Counted from the stretch's first letter, positions 44,482 through 54,089 are shown. The stretch: DNA of 64,000 nt from an uncultured Clostridium sp. (GCA_900542035.1 UQMJ01000011.1:6701-70700); one strand, 5' to 3'. Translations and numbers: made by a program. Notes: generated by a model not told the origin, from the letters alone.

Positions 44482-45515
44482 GAAGGATGGCAGTCTGGTT
44501 TTGTCTTTCTATAAAAAGATGGCTTCTGCATCCTGGATTTACGGTCATGCTGCTTGTTATGCCCATCCTTTTGTGGGGGATTTCCAGGTTGGAGCCGGAG
44601 GAAACAGAACGGATCCGGATTGGGGTAGCGTCAGAGGATCCAGGACTTGGAAGAGAAGTGGCAGAAGATCTGGTACGCATGGGGACAGAAGGAAGTATGT
44701 TTGAGTTCGTCCTCTATCACACGGAAGAAGAATTAAAACAGGCCGTCCGGACCAGACAGGCGGAATGCGCTTATCTGTTTCCGGAAGGATTTGAAGAAAA
44801 AATGAATGAGGGCAGATATAGGCGATCCATTCTCGTATATACGGCGCCGTCTACCATTTTGGAACCTCTGGCAGGAGAGGTGGTAATATCGGTTTTAGCA
44901 GCCAGATACGATGGGATGATGTTTGCAGATTATATTGGAAACCAGGGAAAAGAGGGAGAGCTTTTGAAAGAAGAGGCCCTTTCCTGGTATCAGGTGTATC
45001 AGGAAAATGGAAGCACCTTTGGATTTGAGTTTCGTACTTCGCTGGAAGAGCCTGTACTGGAAAAAAAGAGCGTATTCCCAGTACGGGGGCTGATTGGGAT
45101 TTTTGTGTTTTTATCGGCTTTTTTTGCAGCCTGCAGTGTAAAAGAGGATGAAAGAAACGGGCTGTTTCTGGCAGTTCCCTATGGAGAACGGACAGTTTGC
45201 AGAATCGGAGCTTTGGCGGCGCCGGTCTTCCTGGCGGGTCTGTCCGGACTGGCTGGTTTGTGGGCAGCCGGCGAAGTCCAGAATGCGATTATGGAGATGG
45301 CAGCTCTTACTGTCTGCGGGGCGGGAGCCGTTTTTTATGCCGGTCTGGCCTGTATGGCGGTTCCAAAACCAGAATGGATAGCCATGTGTATTCCGGTTCT
45401 GGCTCTGGGACTTTTCCTGATATGCCCGATTTTTATAGATATTGGAAAATGGCTGGACGTCATAGGAACCATCCGATGGTTTCTGCCGCCGGCCTGGTAT
45501 CTTCAGTTCTTTTAA
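44478..45515 (+). CDS. ABC-2 type permease, second
   Basis: Permease of 345 residues with the same layout: one N-terminal segment (about 18-35), an extracytoplasmic domain, then about five membrane segments from residue 205 (GLIGIFVFLSAFFAACSV). The ATG overlaps the previous stop and follows AAAGGAGGATG. It lacks a clear EAA loop, as usual for this class. Confidence 0.85.
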   Translation: MRRMAVWFCLSIKRWLLHPGFTVMLLVMPILLWGISRLEPEETERIRIGVASEDPGLGREVAEDLVRMGTEGSMFEFVLYHTEEELKQAVRTRQAECAYLFPEGFEEKMNEGRYRRSILVYTAPSTILEPLAGEVVISVLAARYDGMMFADYIGNQGKEGELLKEEALSWYQVYQENGSTFGFEFRTSLEEPVLEKKSVFPVRGLIGIFVFLSAFFAACSVKEDERNGLFLAVPYGERTVCRIGALAAPVFLAGLSGLAGLWAAGEVQNAIMEMAALTVCGAGAVFYAGLACMAVPKPEWIAMCIPVLALGLFLICPIFIDIGKWLDVIGTIRWFLPPAWYLQFF

Positions 45516-45605
45516 AATGGTGCAAAAGAATATTTTGGGAAAATCCGTACATTCTATCTACAGATATAAAAAGGAAAGTTTTGCTGATGAGAGGAGTATA
45601 CGGAT

Positions 45606-46034
45606 ATGAATGGAAATGCAGAACTGCTGAATTTTATTTATCAGAATTCCCAGATGGGAGCAGAAACCATGGAACAGTTCATGGGAATGACCAAGGATGA
45701 GGAGTTCCTTGGTTTTCTGGGAAAGCAGCAGGAAGGTTACCGGAATTTTCACAAAAAGGCCAAACAGATGCTTTGTGAAAACGGATTTGATGAAAAGGGA
45801 CTGGGAACATTTGAAAAACTCCGGACCTACCTGATGATTAACGTGCAGACCATGGCAGACAAGAGCGTTTCCCATATGGCAGAAATGCTGATTCAGGGAA
45901 GCACAATGGGAATCAATGACGCTATTAAAAAAGTGAGAGAGTATCCGGACGCGGATCCAAAGTCTGTAAAGCTGATGGAAGAGCTCCAGAAGTTTGAAGA
46001 GAAAAGTTTAGAAAAATTAAAGGGATTTTTATAA
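45606..46034 (+). CDS. helical protein of unknown function
   Basis: Cytosolic protein of 142 residues that is predicted almost fully helical, with a four-helix, ferritin- or DUF2383-like pattern of acidic, methionine-rich helices (ETMEQFMGMTKDEEFLGFL, then HKKAKQML). No metal-ligand pattern is certain. ATG 45606 follows GAGGAG. It stands alone after the exporter operon and has its own terminator. Confidence 0.7.
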   Translation: MNGNAELLNFIYQNSQMGAETMEQFMGMTKDEEFLGFLGKQQEGYRNFHKKAKQMLCENGFDEKGLGTFEKLRTYLMINVQTMADKSVSHMAEMLIQGSTMGINDAIKKVREYPDADPKSVKLMEELQKFEEKSLEKLKGFL

Positions 46035-46040
46035 AAGAAA

Positions 46041-46084
46041 AGCTGCAGGGATATTCCGGATCGGATCCTCTGCAGCTGTTTTTT
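46041..46084 (+). terminator. terminator after the helical protein gene
   Basis: AGCTGCAG and CTGCAGCT pair, followed by six Ts; the T tract touches the stop of the convergent fprA-type gene. Confidence 0.7.
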
Positions 46085-47291
46085 ATGCCTCTATTTCTTC
46101 TGCAATTTTTCCAGCCAGAGTTTCCAGAACTTCTAACTGGCCGTCTTTTAAAGAAGATTTTAAGCTTACGCTGGTCTCTAAGACCGTCATATTTTTCATG
46201 GTTTCCAGAATCGCCTTCATCTGTTTGGAAGCGGTGCTTGCCCAGGAACCGTTGTCTAATAAAGCGACGGTGCGGTTCTGCAGGTTCAGAGCTTTCATAT
46301 CTAAAAGAACGTGTTCCATAGCCGGATATAACCCGCCGTTATAAGTAGGGGCAGCCAGGACAATGTGACTGGTCCGGAAGGACTCGGAAATACACTGGGA
46401 AACATGGGTAGAAGAAACGTCGTATACCGCGATGTTTTTGATTCCCTTGTCAGCCAGCATGGCAGCCAGGACGTTGGCAGCATTTTCTGTATTGCCGTAC
46501 ATAGAACCGTAAAGGATCACAACAGACTTTTCTTCCGGCGTATAGGTACTCCACAGCTGATACTTGTCCAGCAGATAGGAAATATTAGTTCTCCAGATTG
46601 GTCCATGCAGCGGGCAGATGATTTCGATATTAAAGGTGCTTAACTTTTTAATGGCATTCTGAACCTGCAGGCCGAATTTACCGACAATGTTGGTATAATA
46701 CCGTCTGGCGTCATTTAACCAGTCTCTGTCAAAATTGATTTCATCATTAAAAATATTGCCGTTTAATGCGCCGAAGGTACCGAACGCATCTGCAGAAAAC
46801 AGCACTTTTTCGGAGGTTTCGTAGGTTACCATTACTTCCGGCCAATGTACCATAGGAGTCATGGCAAAAGCTAACGTGTGGCTTCCCAGCTCTAAGGTAT
46901 CGCCTTCTTTTACAATAACGGAACGGTCGGACAGGTCGGAAATCTCATAAAACTGTCCCATGATCTGAAACGTTTTTGCATTTCCTACCAGCTTAACTTC
47001 TGGATGCAGGGCGAGGATATCGGCAATTGCGGAGCAGTGATCTGGCTCCATGTGGTTGATGACCAGGTAATCCAGAGAACGGCCGTTTAAAACGTGCTGG
47101 ACGTTTTCCAGAAACTGTGAGCGGATAGAAGGATCTGCTGTGTCCATAAGAACTGTTTTTTCATCCAGGATGACATAGGAGTTATAGGAGACGCCATTGG
47201 GGATCGGAAACAGATTTTCAAATAATGCAAGACGGCGATCATTTCCGCCTACCCAATGAATACTGTCTGTTATTTTTCTGGTACAATACAT
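46083..47291 (-). CDS. FprA-family A-type flavoprotein
   Basis: Di-iron flavoprotein of 402 residues that reduces O2 to water (or NO) and protects anaerobes. The N-terminal metallo-beta-lactamase-like domain has the iron ligands in NHMEPDHCSAI near residue 78, and a flavodoxin domain starts near 253 (VVILYGSMYGNTENAANVLA). Start 47291 follows AGAAAGGTGG. No rubredoxin or rubrerythrin gene is next to it. The frame to 47396 runs through the promoter. Confidence 0.93.
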   Translation of the reverse strand: MYCTRKITDSIHWVGGNDRRLALFENLFPIPNGVSYNSYVILDEKTVLMDTADPSIRSQFLENVQHVLNGRSLDYLVINHMEPDHCSAIADILALHPEVKLVGNAKTFQIMGQFYEISDLSDRSVIVKEGDTLELGSHTLAFAMTPMVHWPEVMVTYETSEKVLFSADAFGTFGALNGNIFNDEINFDRDWLNDARRYYTNIVGKFGLQVQNAIKKLSTFNIEIICPLHGPIWRTNISYLLDKYQLWSTYTPEEKSVVILYGSMYGNTENAANVLAAMLADKGIKNIAVYDVSSTHVSQCISESFRTSHIVLAAPTYNGGLYPAMEHVLLDMKALNLQNRTVALLDNGSWASTASKQMKAILETMKNMTVLETSVSLKSSLKDGQLEVLETLAGKIAEEIEA

Positions 47292-47367
47292 GAAATACCA
47301 CCTTTCTGTGAATCGATATATGGAATGGGGGATTAGTTGTAACTTACTTAAGTGCTCCAAATTCAAT

Positions 47368-47395
47368 ATTATACTATAAAGTTTCCAAAATGTCA
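47368..47395 (-). promoter_or_regulatory. promoter of the FprA-type gene
   Basis: On the minus strand TGACAT (47390-47395) and TATAAT (47368-47373) are 16 bases apart. Confidence 0.6.
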
Positions 47396-47537
47396 TCGGT
47401 TTATCAAGGATTTTAAAGAAAAAAACAGAAAAATATCACGGCTGCTGTTTTTCAGAGAAAATAGGGGTGTTCTATTTAGTAAAATTATGATAAACTATAC
47501 TCAGTATGCCTATAGAGAGATTAAGGAGGAATTCCCT

Positions 47538-48455
47538 ATGATTCAGAAATTAATTGAAAAAATTCAAAAAACCAAAGCGCCTATCTGTGTTGGACTGGAT
47601 CCAATGCTGTCTTACCTTCCAGAGCACTTGCTGCAGAAGTCTTTTTCCGAGTACGGCGAGACGTTAGAAGGTGCAGCTGACGCAATCTGGCAGTTTAATA
47701 AAGCGATTGTAGACGCTACCTATGATTTGATTCCATCTGTAAAGCCTCAGATCGCCATGTATGAGCAGTTTGGCATTGAAGGATTAAAAGTATATAAGAA
47801 AACCGTGGATTACTGTCAGGAAAAGGGCCTGGTGGTAATCGGCGACGCCAAGAGAGGCGACATCGGTTCGACTTCTGCCGCATATGCAACCGCTCACATC
47901 GGAAACGTAAAAGTAGGCTCCAACGTATGTTCCGGTTTCGGCACAGATTTTGTAACCGTTAATCCATACTTTGGAACAGACGGCATTCAGCCATTTGTAG
48001 ACGCCTGCAAGGAGAATGATAAGGGGCTGTTTATTCTGGTTAAGACCTCCAATCCTTCCAGCGGCGAATTCCAGGACAAGTTAGTAGACGGACGTCCGGT
48101 GTATGAACTGGTAGCAGATAAGGTAGTAGAGTGGGGCAGAGAGTCCATGGACGGAACCTACAGCAACGTAGGCGCAGTAGTGGGCGCAACCTATCCGGAA
48201 ATGAGCCGCATCTTAAGAAAATTAATGCCGAACACCTATTTCTTAGTACCTGGCTACGGCGCTCAGGGCGGTACGGCTAAAGATTTAAAATACTGCTTTA
48301 ATGAAGACGGCTTAGGCGCCATTGTCAACTCTTCCAGAGGCATTATTGCTGCTTATAAGAGCGCTTCTTACGAGAAGTTTGGTCCAACACATTTTGCGGA
48401 CGCTTCCAGACAGGCAGTTATCGACATGGTAGCAGACATTAACAGCGTATTATAA
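47538..48455 (+). CDS. pyrF: orotidine 5'-phosphate decarboxylase, type 2
   Basis: Enzyme of 305 residues that makes UMP from OMP. The type 2 motif GDAKRGDIGSTSAAYA near residue 102 holds the catalytic Asp-Lys-Asp set, and PGYGAQGG near 238 binds phosphate. ATG 47538 follows TTAAGGAGGA. It heads pyrF-pyrK-pyrD-pyrE, all on one strand with short gaps. No PyrR attenuator was seen in the 140-base leader region. Confidence 0.96.
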   Translation: MIQKLIEKIQKTKAPICVGLDPMLSYLPEHLLQKSFSEYGETLEGAADAIWQFNKAIVDATYDLIPSVKPQIAMYEQFGIEGLKVYKKTVDYCQEKGLVVIGDAKRGDIGSTSAAYATAHIGNVKVGSNVCSGFGTDFVTVNPYFGTDGIQPFVDACKENDKGLFILVKTSNPSSGEFQDKLVDGRPVYELVADKVVEWGRESMDGTYSNVGAVVGATYPEMSRILRKLMPNTYFLVPGYGAQGGTAKDLKYCFNEDGLGAIVNSSRGIIAAYKSASYEKFGPTHFADASRQAVIDMVADINSVL

Positions 48456-48471
48456 TTGACCAGGAGGAAAC

Positions 48472-49248
48472 ATGGCACAGGTAAAATTAACAGCATCCGT
48501 AGCCAGTCAGGAAAAACTGGCAGACGGCATTTACAGTATGTGGATTGACGCAGAGCCGGTAGCTTCCCAGGCAAAGGCCGGACAATTTGTTTCCGTATAT
48601 TCCAAAGACGGCGCAAAACTGCTTCCAAGACCCATCAGTCTCTGTGAAGTAGACAAAGAACAGGGCAAAATCCGCCTGGTTTATCGGGTGGCGGGCGCTG
48701 GAACCGAAGAATTTTCCCATTATCAGCCAGGAGATTCCATTGATATTTTAGGCCCTCTGGGAAATGGATTCCCGTTGGAGCAGATGGCTGGAAAAAAAGC
48801 GTTTTTAATCGGCGGAGGCATTGGCGTGCCTCCGATGCTGGAACTGGCAAAAGCACTGGACTGTGAAAAACAGGCGGTTCTCGGCTATCGGGACGCGGCT
48901 ATGTTTTTAAAGGAAGAGTTTGAACCATATGCAGCCGTATACGTTGCTACAGAAGACGGCAGCGTGGGTACAAAAGGAAACGTTATGGATGCAATCAGGG
49001 AAAACGGCCTGGAAGCAGACGTAATATTTGCCTGCGGCCCAACCCCGATGCTTCGGGCAATTAAGGCTTACGCATTAGAACACAACATAGAGTGTTACTT
49101 ATCCCTGGAGGAGAAGATGGCCTGCGGCATCGGGGCGTGCCTGGCCTGCGTCTGCAAGTCCAAAGACGTAGACGAGCATTCCCACGTCCATAACAAGAGA
49201 ATCTGCAAAGACGGTCCTGTTTTTCGGGCAGAGGAGGTGGAGCTGTAA
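48472..49248 (+). CDS. pyrK: dihydroorotate dehydrogenase B, electron transfer subunit
   Basis: FAD and 2Fe-2S subunit of 258 residues that lets PyrDB use NAD+. RPISLCEVD near residue 46 binds FAD, FLIGGGIGVPPMLELAKAL near 107 binds NAD, and CGIGACLACVCK near 219 plus a later Cys ligate the cluster. Its stop overlaps the pyrD start (TAATG). Confidence 0.95.
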   Translation: MAQVKLTASVASQEKLADGIYSMWIDAEPVASQAKAGQFVSVYSKDGAKLLPRPISLCEVDKEQGKIRLVYRVAGAGTEEFSHYQPGDSIDILGPLGNGFPLEQMAGKKAFLIGGGIGVPPMLELAKALDCEKQAVLGYRDAAMFLKEEFEPYAAVYVATEDGSVGTKGNVMDAIRENGLEADVIFACGPTPMLRAIKAYALEHNIECYLSLEEKMACGIGACLACVCKSKDVDEHSHVHNKRICKDGPVFRAEEVEL

Positions 49249-50150
49249 TGAATACCAGAGTCAGCCTGGCTGGAGTCGAATTAAAAAATCCGGTCATGAC
49301 AGCTTCCGGAACCTTTGGTTCCGGCGCGGAATATGGAGAGATGGTAGATTTAAACAAGCTGGGAGCAGTGGTAACCAAAGGCGTTGCCAACGTGCCCTGG
49401 CCAGGCAATCCGACGCCCCGTATTGCAGAGACTTACGGCGGCATGATCAATGCCATCGGATTACAGAATCCAGGCATTGATGTGTTTGTAAAAAGAGACA
49501 TTCCGTTTTTAAAGCAGTATGATACCAGGATTATTGTCAATGTCTGCGGAAAGACCACAGAAGATTACATCGAAGTAGTAGAGCGCTTGGGAGATGAGCC
49601 GGTGGATATGCTGGAAATCAACATTTCCTGCCCCAATGTAAAAGAAGGCGGAATTGCCTTCGGCCAGGATCCCAAGGCAGTTGAGGCCATTACCAGGGAA
49701 GTGAAGAAATACGCAAAACAGCCGGTAATTATGAAGTTAAGCCCCAATGTTACGGATATTACCGTAATGGCAAAGGCAGCGGAAGCCGGCGGCGCAGATG
49801 TGCTTTCCCTGATTAATACCCTGACCGGTATGAAGATTGACATCAATAAGAGAACCTTTGCAGTGGCAAACCGTACCGGCGGTATGTCCGGACCTGCCGT
49901 AAAGCCGGTAGCGGTGCGGATGGTCTACCAGGTAGCCCAGGCGGTCAAACTGCCGATTATCGGCATGGGCGGCATTATGAATGCTGACGACGCCATGGAG
50001 TTTATTTTAGCGGGCGCTTCCGCAGTAGCAGTAGGAACCGCCAATTTCCACAATCCTTACGCAACGGAAGAGATTGCGGCGGGCATCGAACGCTACATGA
50101 GAAAGCACCAGATTGAAGACATCCGAGAATTAATCGGAGCGGTGAGATAA
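49248..50150 (+). CDS. pyrD: dihydroorotate dehydrogenase B, catalytic subunit
   Basis: FMN enzyme of 300 residues, class 1B. NPVMTASGTFGSG near residue 14, NISCPNVKEGG near 125 with the active cysteine, and IGMGGIMNADDAMEFILAGASAVAVGTA near 241 form the FMN and phosphate sites. It is coupled to pyrK, with which it forms the NAD+-linked complex. Confidence 0.96.
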   Translation: MNTRVSLAGVELKNPVMTASGTFGSGAEYGEMVDLNKLGAVVTKGVANVPWPGNPTPRIAETYGGMINAIGLQNPGIDVFVKRDIPFLKQYDTRIIVNVCGKTTEDYIEVVERLGDEPVDMLEINISCPNVKEGGIAFGQDPKAVEAITREVKKYAKQPVIMKLSPNVTDITVMAKAAEAGGADVLSLINTLTGMKIDINKRTFAVANRTGGMSGPAVKPVAVRMVYQVAQAVKLPIIGMGGIMNADDAMEFILAGASAVAVGTANFHNPYATEEIAAGIERYMRKHQIEDIRELIGAVR

Positions 50151-50182
50151 AAAATCATGTCCTTACAGATGGAGGTTTAGAT

Positions 50183-50857
50183 ATGGAACAGTATAAACAG
50201 GAATTTATAGAGTTCATGGTAGACAGCAATGTCTTAAAGTTTGGAGATTTTACATTAAAGAGCGGACGCAAGTCCCCGTTCTTTATGAATGCAGGAGCTT
50301 ACGTAACCGGAACCCAGCTTCGCAAGCTGGGCGAATACTACGCAAAAGCCATTCACGACAACTACGGTCTGGATTTTGACGTTTTATTCGGACCGGCTTA
50401 CAAGGGAATCCCGTTAAGCGTTGCAACCGCTATGGCAATCAGCGAGCTGTACGGAAAGGATGTAAAGTACTGCTCCAACCGGAAAGAAGTAAAAGATCAC
50501 GGCGATACCGGAATCCTTTTGGGAAGCCCGATTAAGGACGGCGACAGAGTGGTAGTCATTGAAGACGTTACCACTTCCGGCAAATCCATCGAAGAGACCT
50601 TCCCGATCTTAAAGGCACAGGGAAATGTTGAAATTAAGGGATTAATCGTTTCCTTAAACCGTATGGAAAGAGGAAAGGGAGAAAAGTGCGCTCTGGAAGA
50701 AATCCAGGATTTATATGGTTTCCCAACTGCTGCCATCGTCAATATGCAGGAAGTTACCGAATATCTGTACAACAGGGAGTGCGGCGGCAAAGTAGTAATT
50801 GACGATACCATTAAAGCTGCGATTGACGCTTATTATGAGCAGTACGGGGCAAAATAA
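50183..50857 (+). CDS. pyrE: orotate phosphoribosyltransferase
   Basis: Enzyme of 224 residues that makes OMP from orotate and PRPP. KSGRKSPFFMNAG near residue 27 contacts the substrate, and VVVIEDVTTSGKSIEE near 119 is the PRPP motif. It follows pyrD by 32 bases. pyrB and pyrC are not in the window. Confidence 0.96.
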   Translation: MEQYKQEFIEFMVDSNVLKFGDFTLKSGRKSPFFMNAGAYVTGTQLRKLGEYYAKAIHDNYGLDFDVLFGPAYKGIPLSVATAMAISELYGKDVKYCSNRKEVKDHGDTGILLGSPIKDGDRVVVIEDVTTSGKSIEETFPILKAQGNVEIKGLIVSLNRMERGKGEKCALEEIQDLYGFPTAAIVNMQEVTEYLYNRECGGKVVIDDTIKAAIDAYYEQYGAK

Positions 50858-50889
50858 AACAGCCGCGAAATACCGGAAGGAGAGAAATT

Positions 50890-51039
50890 ATGGAGCGAGT
50901 CTATAAGACCATGCGCAATGTAGGAGCAGGAAATATTGCCATTGGAATCATTATCGCCATTACCGGCCTGGCAGTTGGAGTTGTTGCCATTGTCAATGGG
51001 GCGCTGTTATTAAAGCGCAAATCAGAAATTGAGTTTTAA
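50890..51039 (+). CDS. small membrane protein
   Basis: Small protein of 49 residues, starting MERVYKTMRNVGAGN. A single hydrophobic helix spans about residues 15-40 (IAIGIIIAITGLAVGVVAIV) and a basic tail LKRKSEIEF follows. A perfect GGAAGGAG precedes the ATG at proper distance. It lies between pyrE and a VanZ-family gene, close enough for one transcript. Function unknown. Confidence 0.75.
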   Translation: MERVYKTMRNVGAGNIAIGIIIAITGLAVGVVAIVNGALLLKRKSEIEF

Positions 51040-51051
51040 GCGGGGCATTAC

Positions 51052-51540
51052 ATGATTAAGAATACGACAAAGAACCAGAAACTGGGTTGGGTATTGTTTC
51101 TTTCCTACCTGATCCTACTGGTTTATTTCCTGTTCTTTGCGGAAGAGTTTGGAAGGACCACCAGGCCCCAGGATACCTATGCCTATAATCTGGAATTGTT
51201 TAAAGAAATCCGTAGATTCTGGACATATCGGGACGTGGTGGGAATCAAAAGTTTTCTGCTGAATGTCATCGGCAATATTGCAGGGTTTCTGCCGGCTGGC
51301 TTTTTCCTTCCCATAGTCAGCCGCAGAAGCAAAAAATGGTACAATACCTTTTTGATTTGCTTTTTTTTCAGCTTATCAGTGGAAACGGTTCAGCTTGTGT
51401 TTAAAGTGGGAAGCTTTGATGTGGATGATATTATGCTGAATGTGTCAGGAGCAGTTCTTGGCTATATTCTGTATCAGATTGTGCAGATGGTAAGGAGTAA
51501 GCATCGTGTTAGGAAAAAGAAAAAAAGGACAGCCAGATAA
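51052..51540 (+). CDS. VanZ-family membrane protein
   Basis: Membrane protein of 162 residues with about four segments. NVIGNIAGFLPAGFFLP near residue 65 and FFFSLSVETVQLVFKVGSFDVDDIMLNVSGAVLGY near 105 are the VanZ family pattern. VanZ proteins give low-level teicoplanin resistance in one known case; most have no known role. It overlaps the next gene by 35 bases in another frame. Confidence 0.88.
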   Translation: MIKNTTKNQKLGWVLFLSYLILLVYFLFFAEEFGRTTRPQDTYAYNLELFKEIRRFWTYRDVVGIKSFLLNVIGNIAGFLPAGFFLPIVSRRSKKWYNTFLICFFFSLSVETVQLVFKVGSFDVDDIMLNVSGAVLGYILYQIVQMVRSKHRVRKKKKRTAR

Positions 51541-51853
51541 GCCCAAAAAGGTGTCATATATCCGGAAGCCTTTGGCAAAACACAGCAAATGGTCCCTGGG
51601 GCTTTCAGCCGCAGGGCTGCTTTTATTTGCCGGAACTATGTATATTGCAGTAAAAGAACAGGGGCAAAGCGGTATGTATGCAGGCGCGCTGGGATTTTCC
51701 AGTATGGTGTTTTCCATATTGGGATTGTGGTACAGCGTCCACGCGTTTCGAGAAAAGGAAAAAAAATATATACTGGCCAGAATCAGCCTGCTGATAAGCG
51801 GAATTCTGGTTCTTGCATGGCTGGTTATGATTATAATTGGAATAAGGAGCTGA
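51506..51853 (+). CDS. DUF6142-like small membrane protein
   Basis: Protein of 115 residues with a basic N-terminus (GKRKKGQPDKPKK) and three hydrophobic segments. The GTG start follows TAAGGAG inside the 3' end of the VanZ gene. The family name is by general resemblance; function unknown. It ends four bases before the M29 peptidase gene and probably shares its transcript. Confidence 0.65.
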   Translation: MLGKRKKGQPDKPKKVSYIRKPLAKHSKWSLGLSAAGLLLFAGTMYIAVKEQGQSGMYAGALGFSSMVFSILGLWYSVHAFREKEKKYILARISLLISGILVLAWLVMIIIGIRS

Positions 51854-51857
51854 GACA

Positions 51858-53942
51858 ATGGATTACCGCGAATTATGGAAAGAAGAAAATGAGTCTGTAT
51901 TAGAACGATATGAACTGTCATTGGAGAGAATCCGCCAGATAAAAGACGAACAGGCGGTAACAGAACCGTTCAGAGACTATTTTGCAGGCGTTTCCGGATT
52001 TATCAGCCGGATTGGGGACCTGGCAGAAAAGCTGAACCGGAACGGAGTCAGCAAGTATATTCATTCATTCAGCCTGGAGGAACTGGCAGAAGAAAATAAG
52101 TCTTTCTATGCAGATATTTTACCGGATCATTACGAAGAAAGCTACGCCAATCCTGCTTATGCGGTAAAGAAGCTAGGCGAAGAGTATGGCCCGCTTCTGG
52201 CGTTTTTATATACAGAAATCAGAGGGCAGATCGTATATGCGTTTGAGAGCCGTCTGTGGAACATTACCGTCTTAAACGAGACGTTTATTGAAATTTACAA
52301 TTTATTTGAAGAAGGGATTCCGAAAGCCCAGGAAGTAAAAGACGTGCTGTATTGGTTTGTCAGCGATTATGCGGATCAGACTGTGTCCTACCGCACCAGG
52401 GAATCCCTGGATCCTTCTTTATCCTTTGCGGCAGATATTATTACAGGCGAAGACCTTTTCGATCTCAGGTATCTGTATCAGTTCGGCGAGTATATTTCCG
52501 ATACCGAACTTCAGATAGCCGGATTTTTAAACAGCCTTCCTCAGGAAACCATTGATAAAATGGCCGATACTTATACAGAAGGGTTTTCTAAAGGCTTTGA
52601 GGTAATGGGAAGAGATCTTTCCATTAAGAAAACCGTATCCATCCGCTATGAACTGGGATTTGAGCGGATGTTAAAAAAGGCCATTTCCAATTTTAAAGAG
52701 ATGGGAAAAGACGTAATCATCCTGCGGGCCGCAGTAGAGTCCATTAACCGCAATCCCAACCGGAAACTGGGATTTTACGGGACTTCTCCCAATAAGCAGT
52801 ATGAGTATGACCACCGCTATGACAGCGCCATTTATATGGGGACTGCGTTAAAAGAGCGGAAGCTTTCGGTCATCAAGAGCGCCCTGGAAGAGTATAAGGA
52901 TCTGGCCAGATTAAATGCAGGTCCGGCTGTGGTGGAGACCTTTGGAGAAGCGGGATTTACGCCAATTAACAAAAAAGAGGCGCTTTTGCTGAGCCGCCAC
53001 CAGGAAGAGGTAAACATTACCTACTCCAACGAATATATGCAGATTCTGGATCAGTATCAGCCTGGCGAAGAAACCAGCTTTACCATTATTGCATTTCCAA
53101 AGCCGGAGATTGGAAACCAGTTTCCGGAGATTTTCCAGGAAATCATTAAAATCAACACCCTGGACTATGAACTGTACCGAGATATGCAGCAGGTAATTAT
53201 CGACGCCTTAGATAAGGCAGAATATGTGACGGTAAAGGGAAGGGGAAACAACCGGACGGATATTCGGGTGCATCTTCATACCCTGACGGATCCGGCTTCC
53301 CAGACCAATTTTGAAAACTGCGTAGCAGACGTAAACATTCCAGTCGGTGAAGTCTTTACCTCCCCGCTGCTTTCCGGCACAGATGGGGAGCTGTTTGTGG
53401 AAAACGTATACATCGGAGACATCCAGTTTAAAAATTTATCGGTTCAGTTTGAAAACGGACGGGTAACCGGCTATATGTGCGATAATTTTGCAGATCCGGA
53501 GGAAAATAAAGCCCTGATAAAGCAGGTCATTATGAGAAACCATGACAATCTGCCTCTGGGCGAATTTGCCATCGGAACCAATACCACCGCCTATGCAATG
53601 GCAGAAAAATACGGAATCATTGACAAGCTTCCGATTCTGATTGTAGAAAAAATGGGGCCTCATTTTGCAGTTGGGGATACCTGCTACAGCTGGTCCGAAG
53701 ATGCGCCTATGTACAATCCAGATGGAAAAGAAGTCATTGCCAGGGACAATGAAGTATCTATTTTAAGAAAAACCGACGTTTCCCAGGCGTACTTTAACTG
53801 CCACTGCGATATTACCATTCCCTATGACGAGCTGGGAGAGATTGCGGCCATCGGACCAGACGGAACCAAAACCGTAATTATTAAAAACGGACGTTTTGCC
53901 CTGGCAGGAGCAGAAAAATTAAATGAACCATTGGAAGCTTAA
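51858..53942 (+). CDS. M29-family aminopeptidase with long N-terminal region
   Basis: Protein of 694 residues. The C-terminal part (about 330-690) is an aminopeptidase T/PepS-type M29 domain: FTIIAFP near 410, NIPVGEVFTSPLLSGTDGEL near 493 holds the first metal Glu, PLGEFAIGTNT near 558 the second, and EKMGPHFAVGD near 592 the His. The N-terminal 320 residues are helical and absent from the usual 400-residue enzymes. It is soluble, with no signal peptide. Confidence 0.85.
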   Translation: MDYRELWKEENESVLERYELSLERIRQIKDEQAVTEPFRDYFAGVSGFISRIGDLAEKLNRNGVSKYIHSFSLEELAEENKSFYADILPDHYEESYANPAYAVKKLGEEYGPLLAFLYTEIRGQIVYAFESRLWNITVLNETFIEIYNLFEEGIPKAQEVKDVLYWFVSDYADQTVSYRTRESLDPSLSFAADIITGEDLFDLRYLYQFGEYISDTELQIAGFLNSLPQETIDKMADTYTEGFSKGFEVMGRDLSIKKTVSIRYELGFERMLKKAISNFKEMGKDVIILRAAVESINRNPNRKLGFYGTSPNKQYEYDHRYDSAIYMGTALKERKLSVIKSALEEYKDLARLNAGPAVVETFGEAGFTPINKKEALLLSRHQEEVNITYSNEYMQILDQYQPGEETSFTIIAFPKPEIGNQFPEIFQEIIKINTLDYELYRDMQQVIIDALDKAEYVTVKGRGNNRTDIRVHLHTLTDPASQTNFENCVADVNIPVGEVFTSPLLSGTDGELFVENVYIGDIQFKNLSVQFENGRVTGYMCDNFADPEENKALIKQVIMRNHDNLPLGEFAIGTNTTAYAMAEKYGIIDKLPILIVEKMGPHFAVGDTCYSWSEDAPMYNPDGKEVIARDNEVSILRKTDVSQAYFNCHCDITIPYDELGEIAAIGPDGTKTVIIKNGRFALAGAEKLNEPLEA

Positions 53943-53950
53943 AAATCCTA

Positions 53951-53979
53951 TTGACGGCAGATTTAAAACCTAGTATTAT
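53951..53979 (+). promoter_or_regulatory. promoter of the purine cluster
   Basis: TTGACG at 53951-53956 and TATTAT at 53974-53979, 17-base spacer. The leader of about 100 bases shows no purine riboswitch core. Confidence 0.65.
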
Positions 53980-54089
53980 AATTAATAAGTGATATTTAAT
54001 TCATAAAACATACTTATAAGAAGAACTTATTAAAAACATTCATGGAAATTATGAATCCAGGTCAAGCACCAGAAAAAGGAGGAGCACAC

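Noticed and set aside
53980..54089. purine riboswitch before purE
   Set aside because: The conserved aptamer core bases are not present in the 100-base leader.
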